DNA of 64,000 nt from Luteolibacter ambystomatis (GTDB lineage: Bacteria; Verrucomicrobiota; Verrucomicrobiia; Verrucomicrobiales; Akkermansiaceae). Shown piece after piece: positions 8,245 to 16,461 of the stretch. Each line of letters opens with the position of its first letter. The stretch's first letter is position 1. The notes beneath the pieces were generated by a model, which was not told where the DNA came from, did not search any database, and saw only the letters and a program-made list of their open reading frames with translations. The stretch covers positions 186,001-250,000 of the forward strand of contig NZ_CP073100.1 of NCBI RefSeq assembly GCF_018137965.1, in the 5' to 3' direction. The translations under genes were made by a program, and so were the position numbers.

Positions 8245-9144
8245 GTGGACCGCACCCGCTCCGGAGTTTTCGCCGCGCTCATCGCGTTTTTCCTGTGGGG
8301 CGTGCTGCCGGTGTTCTGGAAGCATCTGGCGTTTCTGCCGCCGGTTTCTATCGTCGCCCAGCGGACATTGTGGTCGCTGGTGCTGTTGTTTCCTCTAGTC
8401 GCTTTTTCCAAGCAGCGCGGGGAGTTTTTCAACGGCCTGCGGCAACCCCGTGCCTATGGCTGGCATGCCCTGTCCGGACTGATGCTGTCATCGAACTGGC
8501 TGCTCTATGTGTGGGCGACCCTCCACAACCACGTCATCGAAGTGGCGCTCGGCTATTATTTGAATCCGTTCCTGAACATGCTGTTCGGCACTCTGTGGTT
8601 CGGCGAACGGCACAACCGCTGGCAGCTTTCCGCCATCGGACTGGCGCTGGTGGGGCTGTGTTTCCAGATCCCGGCGGTGAACGGCTTCCCGTGGATCACG
8701 CTGGTGATCGCGCTCACCTTCGCGCTCTACGCGGTGGTGCGGAAGGTCGCGCCGCTCGGTTCGCTCAGCGGGCTCACCTTGGAAACATTGCTGTTGGCTC
8801 CAGTCGCGCTTGGTTGGCTGTTGTGGCATTCGCCGTCGCTGCCGGAAGCGTTCGGTGGCACCTGGCCGAATGCCTGGCTGGTGATTTCCTCGGGTGCCGC
8901 CACCGCCACGCCGTTGTTTTTCTTCGGCTACGCCACGCGGACCATCCGGCTGACCACGCTGGGCGTACTCCAGTTCCTCGCGCCCACGCTTCAGTTTCTC
9001 ATCGGCTGGCAGGTGTATCATGAGCCGATGTCGCCTCTGCGCCTGACCTCGTTCAGCTTCGTCTGGCTGGCCATCGCGGTGTATGCACTCGATGCGTGGC
9101 GGGGTGCTATGGCCCGGCCTGTGCAGGCAGCGCCTGAACCTTGA
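8245..9144 (+). CDS. rarD: RarD-type EamA/DMT superfamily permease
   Basis: 299 residues from a GTG at 8245 (VDRTRSGVFAALIAFFLWG). The frame is open for another 140 codons upstream, but that part lies antisense to the deaminase gene, and RarD proteins start at this helix. There are ten predicted membrane helices in two EamA repeats, with RarD landmarks LPVFWKHL, SNWLLYVWA and EVALGYYLNPFLNMLFG. These permeases are chloramphenicol-sensitivity-type or amino-acid-like exporters; the substrate is unknown. The 3' end overlaps the convergent DUF6250 gene by 38 bases. Confidence 0.88.
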   Translation: MDRTRSGVFAALIAFFLWGVLPVFWKHLAFLPPVSIVAQRTLWSLVLLFPLVAFSKQRGEFFNGLRQPRAYGWHALSGLMLSSNWLLYVWATLHNHVIEVALGYYLNPFLNMLFGTLWFGERHNRWQLSAIGLALVGLCFQIPAVNGFPWITLVIALTFALYAVVRKVAPLGSLSGLTLETLLLAPVALGWLLWHSPSLPEAFGGTWPNAWLVISSGAATATPLFFFGYATRTIRLTTLGVLQFLAPTLQFLIGWQVYHEPMSPLRLTSFSFVWLAIAVYALDAWRGAMARPVQAAPEP

Positions 9145-9805
9145 AGTTCCGGATCAGGAGATGGCTTTTCACCGTGCGGAAAGCAAACCATCCGCGTTTC
9201 AGCGGCTGCGGGTCCGTGAATGTGAAGATCCTCTTTCCATCCCGCCAGAATTCCGCGACCTGCTCCCGGGCGACCAAGCGCAGATGATAGGTGGCATTCG
9301 GTGAAAGCAGATACTGCGCATCCCGTAGATCGTGCTCCGGCAGCAACGGTCGCTCGGCGGAGCCATCGTAGCGGCGGAAGCGGGTGGTCGTGTTGTTGTT
9401 CCCACCCATGCCTACGTAGTAGGTGAGCAGGGAATTGTATTCCGGGAATTTCCCGCTGCGGCGGTGGCCTTCGGAAAACGGCGGCTCGTTCAAAGGCTCC
9501 CGTGAATCCCGGGCCATCCAGAAGACATTGATGTCAGAGACTCGGTCGGTGGGTCCGCCTTTGGACACCACGGTCACGTCGAAGGCGATGTCCACGGGAG
9601 ATTCCAATGGTTGGCGAAACCAAACCGTACAGCCGCCTTCATCCACGATCTCCAAGGCATCTCCGTTGATGGAAACCTGGCCGCCGGGCATTTGTTCGAC
9701 CGCCCACTGGGACAGGTTGATCACCTGAGGAGGGATCTTCGTTTCCTTGCCTTGGCATTGGAGGTGGGTCACCACCAAGGCAAGGATGATGCTAGGCCGG
9801 TTCAT
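9107..9805 (-). CDS. DUF6250 domain secreted protein
   Basis: 232 residues with a short signal peptide (MNRPSIILALVVTHLQC); the Cys at 17 could be lipidated. The rest is one concanavalin-like jelly roll matching DUF6250: NVFWMARDS, YYVGMGGNNNTTTRFRRYDG, RPLLPEHDLRD, LLSPNATYHLRLV, EFWRDGKRIF and GWFAFRTVKSHLLIRNFKV. DUF6250 proteins occur in polysaccharide-using Planctomycetota, Verrucomicrobiota and Bacteroidota and resemble carbohydrate-active or carbohydrate-binding modules; no activity can be stated. The start overlaps the stop of the upstream membrane gene by four bases (ATGA). Confidence 0.85.
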   Translation of the reverse strand: MNRPSIILALVVTHLQCQGKETKIPPQVINLSQWAVEQMPGGQVSINGDALEIVDEGGCTVWFRQPLESPVDIAFDVTVVSKGGPTDRVSDINVFWMARDSREPLNEPPFSEGHRRSGKFPEYNSLLTYYVGMGGNNNTTTRFRRYDGSAERPLLPEHDLRDAQYLLSPNATYHLRLVAREQVAEFWRDGKRIFTFTDPQPLKRGWFAFRTVKSHLLIRNFKVQALPAQAGP

Positions 9806-10161
9806 TTCGTCTCGGACGATTTTGGCGTGGCAACGATCAAGGTGTACTGCTGCGGCTTCAATGCAATGAGCAGCAGGAGAAACGCGAGAACGATGAGCAC
9901 CACGAAGCCGGAAAGGCCGGTCCAGTAGTGATTCCAGAAGTCAGTATCCCTTTCGAGACGAGCCACAACCACTGCCCAAGCGGCTGGTATCACCAGCAGC
10001 GAGAGGCCCCAATGGCGAACAAACAGGGCGTTTGGGTTCCAGATGATCGGCTCGTCTGGATATCCGGCGGATTTGAGCATCACCGCCGTGAGTCCGATTC
10101 CCGCGAAGATCACGAAAATCTGCAGCAGAACGATGCGGGTGGAAGGACGAGCCGGATTCAT
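9802..10161 (-). CDS. Small four-helix membrane protein, paralogue of the next gene
   Basis: 119 residues, about three to four hydrophobic helices, no recognised domain. It is clearly related to its upstream neighbour: STRIVLLQIFVIFAGIG aligns with TTRIVMVQILVICIGIC, and LLVIPAAWAVVVARLE with LLAIPAAWALCTTRFE. The two genes are 21 bases apart and look like a tandem duplication. The stop overlaps the DUF6250 start. Part of the minus-strand run from the M32 carboxypeptidase through tmk. Function unknown. Confidence 0.7.
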   Translation of the reverse strand: MNPARPSTRIVLLQIFVIFAGIGLTAVMLKSAGYPDEPIIWNPNALFVRHWGLSLLVIPAAWAVVVARLERDTDFWNHYWTGLSGFVVLIVLAFLLLLIALKPQQYTLIVATPKSSETK

Positions 10162-10182
10162 ACAAGAAGGGATCGATGTCTG

Positions 10183-10647
10183 CTACGCAGCTCCACCATC
10201 CAAGGTCTGCAATGGCTGAACGTGCCAAATCACCGGTTCCAGTGCTGTCCAGCCCAAGAACCAAGCGAGGCCGGCAATAGTCAGCACGCCCGTCGCGATG
10301 GTCCAGCGAGTGGTCCACGGGCCATGGCCTTTCGCTTCGAAGCGTGTGGTGCAGAGCGCCCAGGCGGCGGGGATTGCCAGCAGCAGCCACCCCGCCTTCC
10401 GGACAGCCACTGAACAGACATTCCAATCTTCCTGAGCGGAGGGATAGTTATGGATTCTGAGCGCGACGGTGGTCGAGCAGATCCCGATGCAGATCACCAG
10501 AATTTGGACCATGACGATCCGGGTGGTGGGCAGTGCTGCCGTCATGGGCAGGTCTATTAGCATCGAGCCCCGGGGGAGGCCATCTTGAAGTGGCGGAGAG
10601 GACTCGTATGATTCCTCCACGTTCGGTGCGGCAAGCATGCTCCGCAT
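10183..10647 (-). CDS. Small membrane protein, paralogue of the downstream gene
   Basis: 154 residues if it starts at the ATG at 10647, six bases after the tmk stop, a spacing that suggests coupling to tmk. Alternative ATGs at 10563 and 10545 exist; the last gives an N terminus (MTAALPTTRIVM) that lines up with its paralogue (MNPARPSTRIVL), so the true start may be there. It has three to four hydrophobic helices and the same IPAAWA motif as its neighbour. Function unknown. Confidence 0.6.
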   Translation of the reverse strand: MRSMLAAPNVEESYESSPPLQDGLPRGSMLIDLPMTAALPTTRIVMVQILVICIGICSTTVALRIHNYPSAQEDWNVCSVAVRKAGWLLLAIPAAWALCTTRFEAKGHGPWTTRWTIATGVLTIAGLAWFLGWTALEPVIWHVQPLQTLDGGAA

Positions 10648-10653
10648 TCCATT

Positions 10654-11226
10654 TCAAGACGCTTCCGCACGCATCTGTTCCTGCACCTCGTCCATCGGCT
10701 TGGAAGCATCGATCACGCGCACGAACGGCTCGTCCTTGAGCGAGAGAAAAATGCCGCGGCAGCGTTCGAGATCCTCGCGCTTCTCAAACTCGTTCGTCTC
10801 ATCGCCACGCCCGCCGATTCTGGCGAGCGCGGTATCGGTATCCAGATCGAGGATGAAGAGAATGTCCGGCACCGGTGCGAAGGCTTCGTTGCGGTCACGG
10901 ATCTCCTGCGGGTCGAATCCGATCGCTCCCTGATACGCCATGTTGGAGAAATAGTAGCGGTCGAGGATCACCACTTTTCCCGCGGCCAACGAAGGCGCGA
11001 TGACCTGCGCGACATGCTCCTCGCGGTCGGCGACAAACAACGCGAGCTCTTCCTCCGGTGCGAGGCGGCCGCCTGTGAAGCTCTCCCGCAGCTTCATGCC
11101 GTGCGGGCCGCGCGTCGGCTCGAAATCGAGCACGACTTCACGGCCTTGTTCGCGGAACCATTCCGCCAACAACCGGGCTTGGGTCGATTTTCCGGTGCCG
11201 TCGATGCCTTCGATGACGATGAACAT
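10654..11226 (-). CDS. tmk: Thymidylate kinase
   Basis: 190 residues. The P-loop is GIDGTGKST (7-15); the DRYYFSNMAYQG segment supplies the DR(Y/H) motif of thymidylate kinases, and a LID follows. The E. coli-type LID carries its arginine in the loop; here the loop reads IGGRGDETNEFEK, and the substrate-binding FEPTRGPHG is present near 35. It phosphorylates dTMP to dTDP with ATP. It begins four bases after the M32 carboxypeptidase stop and is followed closely by a membrane-protein gene, so all are likely co-transcribed. It ends in EMRAEAS, a little shorter than many Tmk proteins. Confidence 0.92.
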   Translation of the reverse strand: MFIVIEGIDGTGKSTQARLLAEWFREQGREVVLDFEPTRGPHGMKLRESFTGGRLAPEEELALFVADREEHVAQVIAPSLAAGKVVILDRYYFSNMAYQGAIGFDPQEIRDRNEAFAPVPDILFILDLDTDTALARIGGRGDETNEFEKREDLERCRGIFLSLKDEPFVRVIDASKPMDEVQEQMRAEAS

Positions 11227-11230
11227 GGCT

Positions 11231-12706
11231 TCAGATCGCGGAGGCGCAGTAACGGGCGAAGAGGTGGGACAGATGCGCGTCCGGCGATGGCGGCGCGCCG
11301 GTGGCTTTCTCGATCAGCACGGCGGGATCGTAGGTGCCGCCGTGGGCGTGGATGTTCGTGCGGAGCCAGGCAAGCAGCGGCTTGTATTCCGCCTTTGCCA
11401 GACCGGCAGCAACCGTCGGATCAGCCGAGGCGGTGGCGAAGAGCTGGGCGGCGTTGATGTTGCCGAGCGTGTAGGTGGAGAAGTAGCCGAGCCCGCCCAT
11501 CGACCAATGGATGTCCTGCAGGCAACCATGGCGATCGTCCGGCGGCGTTATGCCGAAGGATTTCTCGAAGCTCTCGTTCCAAGCCGCGGGGATGTCTTTC
11601 ACTGCCAGCTCGCCGTTCATCATGCGGCGTTCCAGATCGAAGCGCAGCAGGATATGCAGGTCGTAGGTGGCCTCGTCCGCCTCCACGCGGATGTAGGATT
11701 TTTCCGCGCGGCGGATCGCTGCGAGGAAATCGTCGATGGTGAGTGAGCCGAGTTGCGGGAAGCATTCGACCGCGAAGGGAAACCAGCGTTCCCAGAAGGC
11801 TTGCGAGCGGCCGACATGGTTCTCCCACAGCCGCGATTGCGACTCATGGATGCCCAGCGAGACGGCATCTCCGGACGGCAGTCCGAAGTCATCCTGCGGC
11901 AGGCCCTGTTCATAAAGCCCGTGACCAGCTTCATGCATCACGCCGAAGAGCGAGGAGGTAAAGTCCTCTGTGTCGTAGCGCGTGGTCAGACGGATATCGC
12001 GCGGGCCGAGCGTGGTGCAGAATGGGTGCGTGGTGGTATCGATTCGACCGGCGTTGAACTCGAAGCTGAGCGATTTGGCGACCACGGCATTGAAACGCTT
12101 CTGCGCTTCGATGGGATAAGGTCCGGCTGGCAGACGGGCATTGCGCGCCTCGGAATTCGCCACCGCGAGATTGCCGATGTTGATGAGCTGCGGGCGCAGC
12201 GTATCGAAGAGGGCGGAAATTTTCGCCGCGGTACTGCCGCGCTCGTAGGTGTCCAGCAGCGCGTCGTAGGGTTCCGACTCGTAGCCCCACAGCTCCGCTT
12301 TCTCACGGGCGATGGCGAGCAGCGTTTCCAAATGCGGCGCGAAGGCAGCGAAGTCGGAATTTTCACGGGCGGAGGCCCACGCATGTTTGCCGAGCGAGGT
12401 CGCTTCGGACTCGCGCGCGACAAGTTCAACCGGCAGTTTCGTCGAGCGGTCGAACTGGCGGCGCATCTCGCGCAGGTTCGCGGTCAGCGTCACATCGCCG
12501 CCTTTATCGGCGGCTTCCCCTTCCTCAAGAGCTGCCTTCCATTCGTCGGAGGTCGAGAGCAGGTGGGCTTTCGCCGTGAGCCAGGAAAGCTGGGCGGCGC
12601 GGTAGGGATGGGCGGCGTCCGGCAGGTGGGTCTCCTGATCCCAACCGAGCGTGGCCGCGGTGGAATGGATGAGCGCGCGTTCGCGGGCGAGATCGAAAAG
12701 TTTCAC
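11231..12706 (-). CDS. M32 family carboxypeptidase (carboxypeptidase Taq)
   Basis: 491 residues from a GTG at 12706 (VKLFDLARERALIHSTAATLGWDQET). The frame extends to 12787, but those codons translate a dispersed CGCAAAG repeat and are not conserved M32 sequence. The zinc motif is HEAGH at 258-262, followed by the M32 motif NHVGRSQAFWE, with GIHESQSR between. M32 enzymes are cytoplasmic metallocarboxypeptidases that trim C-terminal residues and spare proline. The gene is first in a run with tmk (4-base gap). Confidence 0.9.
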   Translation of the reverse strand: MKLFDLARERALIHSTAATLGWDQETHLPDAAHPYRAAQLSWLTAKAHLLSTSDEWKAALEEGEAADKGGDVTLTANLREMRRQFDRSTKLPVELVARESEATSLGKHAWASARENSDFAAFAPHLETLLAIAREKAELWGYESEPYDALLDTYERGSTAAKISALFDTLRPQLINIGNLAVANSEARNARLPAGPYPIEAQKRFNAVVAKSLSFEFNAGRIDTTTHPFCTTLGPRDIRLTTRYDTEDFTSSLFGVMHEAGHGLYEQGLPQDDFGLPSGDAVSLGIHESQSRLWENHVGRSQAFWERWFPFAVECFPQLGSLTIDDFLAAIRRAEKSYIRVEADEATYDLHILLRFDLERRMMNGELAVKDIPAAWNESFEKSFGITPPDDRHGCLQDIHWSMGGLGYFSTYTLGNINAAQLFATASADPTVAAGLAKAEYKPLLAWLRTNIHAHGGTYDPAVLIEKATGAPPSPDAHLSHLFARYCASAI

Positions 12707-12717
12707 GCCGGAGCATT

Positions 12718-12792
12718 CACGCAAAGCAGCGGAGGCGCAAAGGAAGAAGTTAGAGAAAGCAGAGCCGGGAGGCTTTCGCGTTTTCACCCGAC
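12718..12792. repeat. Dispersed CGCAAAG/CTTTCGCG repeat, family D
   Basis: The segment holds CGCAAAGCAGCGGAGGCGCA near its left end and GGCTTTCGCGTTTTC near its right end, an imperfect inverted pair. A similar element (GCCGCAAAGAGGCGCAGC...) lies at 51840-51923. It falls between the M32 gene and the DUF6717 gene and explains the false N-terminal extension of the M32 frame. Confidence 0.55.
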
Positions 12793-12805
12793 CCGCTCCT
12801 CCGGA

Positions 12806-13147
12806 TCACTTCGCAGAAGCCTTCACGTAGATCTCTGCCGGGGCGGTTTCGAAATACTTGAATAGCGCCGGGCAGAGCCAGCCTTCGATTCCGCCCTCCG
12901 GCCATGCGTACCAGTTGCCTCCCATCTCCGGACGGTTCCAGACGAAGCGCGCCTCATAGCCCGGGAACGGTTGGGCGGAAAACACGAGTCGGAATCCTTC
13001 CGCTGCGTTCGGAATGGATTGCGTGAGCATATCGATGATCGTATCCGCACCGCTGACAAACGGCTCCTGACGCAATCCAACGGCAGGATCATCGAAGACC
13101 CACATGCCTTCGAATTTATAAGGAGCGATGACGAGGAGGGAGTTCAT
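12806..13147 (-). CDS. DUF6717-like small protein
   Basis: 113 residues from the ATG at 13147 (MNSLLVIAPYKFEGMWVFDDP), the start expected for this family. A GTG at 13216 would overlap the upstream stop by four bases (GTGA) and add 23 residues, so coupling cannot be excluded. The body is rich in aromatics: FVSGADTIIDMLTQ, FRLVFSAQPFPGYEARFVWNR and GNWYAWPEGGIEGWLCPALFKYF. These small proteins have no known activity. It lies downstream of a secreted hypothetical gene, and the region upstream of the M32 gene begins 13 bases beyond its stop. Confidence 0.7.
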   Translation of the reverse strand: MNSLLVIAPYKFEGMWVFDDPAVGLRQEPFVSGADTIIDMLTQSIPNAAEGFRLVFSAQPFPGYEARFVWNRPEMGGNWYAWPEGGIEGWLCPALFKYFETAPAEIYVKASAK

Positions 13148-13212
13148 GCCTCCCAATGGATCTTGCGATGGGTGTCCAGCCAAGGACGAAAGCTTGTGCT
13201 CCTCCATCCTGC

Positions 13213-13608
13213 TCACCAGCCGTAGTGGTAGTATCCCACCAGCAACGGGGTCTTCTTTTCCAAGGCCTCCCGGATACGGCGGTCCTGTTCTTCGGTGACG
13301 GAGATTTCGAGGCGGAAGGTTTTTTCCTCCTCCTTGGTTTCCATCTTCTTCAGGGCGGCACCTTTCACGAGGGGAGTGAGTGCTTTCGGCGGCTTTTCGC
13401 CGGACACCGTGAGAACATCGAGAGTCATGGCCTCTTTGGTGGAGTTCCAGCGTCGTGTCGCCTCTTCGATGTCGTTGACGAAATGGAAGCTCTCTGCCGG
13501 GATGACGTAGGTTTTGAGAGTTTTCGGCGGCTCCTGCTTCGGCATTTCAGCGCGGGACGGCAGAATGCTGAGCCACAAGACCACGACGGAAAGGAGCAGG
13601 CATTTCAT
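13213..13608 (-). CDS. Secreted hypothetical protein
   Basis: 131 residues. A clean signal peptide (MKCLLLSVVVLWLSILPSRA, cleavage after SRA) is followed by about 110 charged residues with a middle rich in Lys and Glu (KKMETKEEEKTFRLEISVTEEQDRRIREALEKK) and an aromatic end, LLVGYYHYGW. No family was recognised. It precedes the DUF6717-like gene in the same direction and may form a two-gene unit with it. Confidence 0.65.
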   Translation of the reverse strand: MKCLLLSVVVLWLSILPSRAEMPKQEPPKTLKTYVIPAESFHFVNDIEEATRRWNSTKEAMTLDVLTVSGEKPPKALTPLVKGAALKKMETKEEEKTFRLEISVTEEQDRRIREALEKKTPLLVGYYHYGW

Positions 13609-13683
13609 CCCGCCAACATAGACATTTTCGCCTGATTGTCCGTCAAATGTCGGTAAAAGATCCAGCCCTTGGGCGGAGATCGT

Positions 13684-15456
13684 TCAATCCAACAGATTCC
13701 CGTAGTACTTCCGCGCGAGCGACAACGACAGCCCGAGGATCTCGTAGCTGTGCGCCTTCTTCAGCGCCTCGTCCGACATCGCGGCGCACTCGGCATGGCT
13801 GAGGGAACGCACGGCCTGGCCGACGCGCGGGACCTGATGCGGGCCGACGGAAAGCTCCTCCACTCCGAGACCGATCAGGAGCGGGGTGAGGCGGATGTCA
13901 CCGGCCATTTCACCGCAGACCCCGGTCCAGATGCCGTGGTCGTTGCCCGCGTCGATGGTCTTCTTGATGAGACGGATGACGGCGGGATGGGTGGGACGGT
14001 AGAGGTCCGCCACATGCGGATTCACGCGGTCCACCGCGACGGTGTACTGGATGAGGTCGTTGGTACCGATCGAGAAGAAGTCGACTTCCGGTGCGAGCAG
14101 GTCGGCGCAGACGGCGGCGCTGGGCACCTCGATCATCACGCCCACCGGCAGGTCGGGGTTGAAGGGGATGCTGGCCTTGTCGAACTCATCCATGCACTCG
14201 CGCAGGATGGTGCGGGCGCGTTTCACTTCGGAGAGGCCGGAGACGAGCGGGAACATCACGGCGATTTTGCCGTGGGCGCTGGCGCGCAGGATCGCGCGGA
14301 GCTGGTCCTTGAACATCGCGGGACGCGAGAGCGAGACGCGGATGCCGCGCCAGCCGAGGAACGGGTTCGGCTCCGGGTCGGTCAGTGGTTCCACCGGCAG
14401 CTTGTCGCCACCGGCGTCCAGCGTGCGGACGATCACGGTGTGCGGGGAGAGTTCCTTCGCCAGCTTGGTGTAAACGTCCGCCTGCTGGGTTTCATCCGGC
14501 ATTTCCTCGCCGTTGAGCAGCAGGAATTCGGTGCGGTAGAGGCCGATGCCCTTCGCGCCGCTGCGTTTCACCAGCGGGAGTTCATCGATCAGTTCGACGT
14601 TGGCGGAGAGGGTGATCGCGCGGCCGTCGGTGGTGTCGGTGGCCGCACCCTTCATCGCTTCCAGCGCGCTGCGGACCTTGGCCTTTTCCGCGCTGAGTGC
14701 TTCGTAGCGGGCCAGCGTTTCGGCGGATGGATGCAGGATCAGCTTGCCGGCGTAACCATCGAGAATGCCGGGCGTGAGTGTCTGGAGATCGATGACCGTG
14801 CCGTCGAGACCAAGCACGGCAGGAATGCCAAGCGCGCGGGCGAGAATGGCGGTGTGCGAGTTCACGCTGCCCAGCTCCGCGGCAAAGCCGAGGATATGGC
14901 GGCGGTTCATCGCGGCCGTATCGGACGGCGTGAAATCGTAGGCGATCAGGATGTGCTGGCCATCCGAGGGCGCGACGTGGCGGACCTCGCTCTCCTCGGC
15001 CTTGAAGTTCCGCAGCACGCGCTGGCAGACATCCTCGATGTCCGCGGTCCTTTCGCGCAGATACGGGTCCGGGATGCGGCGCATGGCTTCCAGAAAGTTC
15101 TGCATCACCGCATAGAAGGCATACTCCGCATTCTGGCAGCGTTCCGCGATGGCATCGCTCACGCGGTCCACCACCGCACGATCCTCCAGGAGCATCTGGT
15201 GGGCTTCGAAGATGTCGCTCTCCTTGCCGCCGGAAAGGGATTCCAGCCGCTGCTGGAGTTCGGCGAGCTGGCGTTTGGTTACGTCCAGCGCTTCATGGAA
15301 ACGCTCCTGCTCGCGCGGGATGTCGGACTCCAGGATCTCATAGACCTCCGGTGCGGAGAAACCGCGGGCCATGACATGCAGTGGACCGATGGCGATCCCC
15401 GGCGACGCGGGAATCCCCTGATAGATGACTTCCGGTTCAACTGCGATCTCTGCCAT
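13684..15456 (-). CDS. ptsI: Phosphoenolpyruvate-protein phosphotransferase (PTS enzyme I)
   Basis: 590 residues, close to the usual 570-590. The phosphohistidine is H201 in GSVNSHTAILARALGIPAV; the usual GG(R/K)TSHTAI is slightly changed to GSVNSHTAI. The PEP-binding barrel shows GIGLYRTEFLL, LDAGGDK, NPFLGWRGIR, MFPLVSG, GVMIEVPSA, FFSIGTNDLIQY and the catalytic Cys in GVCGEMAGD. Enzyme I autophosphorylates from PEP and passes phosphate to HPr. HPr and HPr kinase genes lie 2-3.5 kb upstream on the same strand, separated by two plus-strand genes. No EII gene is present, so a regulatory PTS is likely. Confidence 0.95.
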   Translation of the reverse strand: MAEIAVEPEVIYQGIPASPGIAIGPLHVMARGFSAPEVYEILESDIPREQERFHEALDVTKRQLAELQQRLESLSGGKESDIFEAHQMLLEDRAVVDRVSDAIAERCQNAEYAFYAVMQNFLEAMRRIPDPYLRERTADIEDVCQRVLRNFKAEESEVRHVAPSDGQHILIAYDFTPSDTAAMNRRHILGFAAELGSVNSHTAILARALGIPAVLGLDGTVIDLQTLTPGILDGYAGKLILHPSAETLARYEALSAEKAKVRSALEAMKGAATDTTDGRAITLSANVELIDELPLVKRSGAKGIGLYRTEFLLLNGEEMPDETQQADVYTKLAKELSPHTVIVRTLDAGGDKLPVEPLTDPEPNPFLGWRGIRVSLSRPAMFKDQLRAILRASAHGKIAVMFPLVSGLSEVKRARTILRECMDEFDKASIPFNPDLPVGVMIEVPSAAVCADLLAPEVDFFSIGTNDLIQYTVAVDRVNPHVADLYRPTHPAVIRLIKKTIDAGNDHGIWTGVCGEMAGDIRLTPLLIGLGVEELSVGPHQVPRVGQAVRSLSHAECAAMSDEALKKAHSYEILGLSLSLARKYYGNLLD

Positions 15457-15663
15457 GTTTCGGACGGATCATGAGGCGGTCCGGGGAGGCGTGAAAGAAG
15501 AATTCGTAGGGCTGCCGATGTCTTTGGAGATCAGTCGAAGGCGGCATTTCCGGGCAATAGCGGGCATCTCTCCTCGGGAGAATGCCGCCGGTGGTGGAAA
15601 CCGGTTGCCGGAGCGCTTTTCCGCTGGTTCGCTGGCGGCACGGATTCTGCCTCTCCTTTGTTC

Positions 15664-16461
15664 ATGAATGCACCCGTTTCTTCCGCCCGACCTGTGGTTC
15701 TGATCGCTTCCTGCAAGGTCGAGCTCGACGGTTTTCCCACATACACCATTCGGGGCAATTACGTCGATGCCCTCACGCTTGTCGGCTGCCAGACCTTGAT
15801 CGTGCCGGAGGCGGCGGGTGGCGATTTTTCGGCGCTGCTGGCGGTGGCGGACGGGATCCTTTTCAACGGTTCCCCCTCCAACGTCCATCCGTCCCACTAC
15901 GGCGAGGAGGTCCACGATCCCTCGCTGCCGCAGGATACCGACCGGGATGCGTGGACGCTGCCGCTGATCCGGCTGGCGCTGGAGCGGGGGATTCCCGTTT
16001 TCGGCATCTGCCGCGGCTATCAGGAGATCAATGTCGCGCTCGGCGGCAGTCTGCATCAGGCGGTACATGAGGCGCCGGGCCTGTCTGATCATCGGCCGGA
16101 CGACCGGGAGAATCTGGAGAAACGCTATGCACTTGCCCATCCCGTGGCGATCACGGCGGGTGGTGTGCTGGAGGGCATCTTCGGGGAGCCCGAGATCGAG
16201 GTGAATTCCGTACATGGCCAGGGAGTGAATCGCCTCGCGCCCTCGTTGCGTGCGGAGGCCCACGCACCGGATGGTCTGGTGGAGGCTTTCACCTGTCCCA
16301 CGGCCAAGGGTTTCAATCTCGCCGTCCAGTGGCATCCGGAGTGGCGGCCACAGGATCGTCCGCATTCACTGAAGGTGCTCCAAGCCTTCGGAGATGCTTG
16401 CAAACGCTTCCAGCAGAACCGCGTCCGCACTGCGGTCCCGGATGCGGCCTCTCCGGCATGA
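15664..16461 (+). CDS. Gamma-glutamyl-gamma-aminobutyrate hydrolase family (peptidase C26)
   Basis: 265 residues from the ATG at 15664; an in-frame TTG two codons earlier is less likely. It is a class I glutamine amidotransferase-like fold: FNGSPSNVHPSHYGEE (the C26 oxyanion-side motif), nucleophile C116 in FGICRGYQEINVALGGSLHQ, and His224/Glu226 in QWHPEW. PuuD-type enzymes free GABA from gamma-glutamyl-GABA; other gamma-glutamyl substrates are equally possible. The stop overlaps the start of the permease gene by four bases (ATGA), suggesting that a gamma-glutamyl compound and its transport may be linked. Confidence 0.87.
   Translation: MNAPVSSARPVVLIASCKVELDGFPTYTIRGNYVDALTLVGCQTLIVPEAAGGDFSALLAVADGILFNGSPSNVHPSHYGEEVHDPSLPQDTDRDAWTLPLIRLALERGIPVFGICRGYQEINVALGGSLHQAVHEAPGLSDHRPDDRENLEKRYALAHPVAITAGGVLEGIFGEPEIEVNSVHGQGVNRLAPSLRAEAHAPDGLVEAFTCPTAKGFNLAVQWHPEWRPQDRPHSLKVLQAFGDACKRFQQNRVRTAVPDAASPA

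Noticed and set aside
13669..15474. Plus-strand 601-codon frame opposite ptsI
   Set aside because: It mirrors the enzyme I gene almost exactly; its His/Asp/Gly-rich translation is the usual antisense artefact of a high-GC gene.
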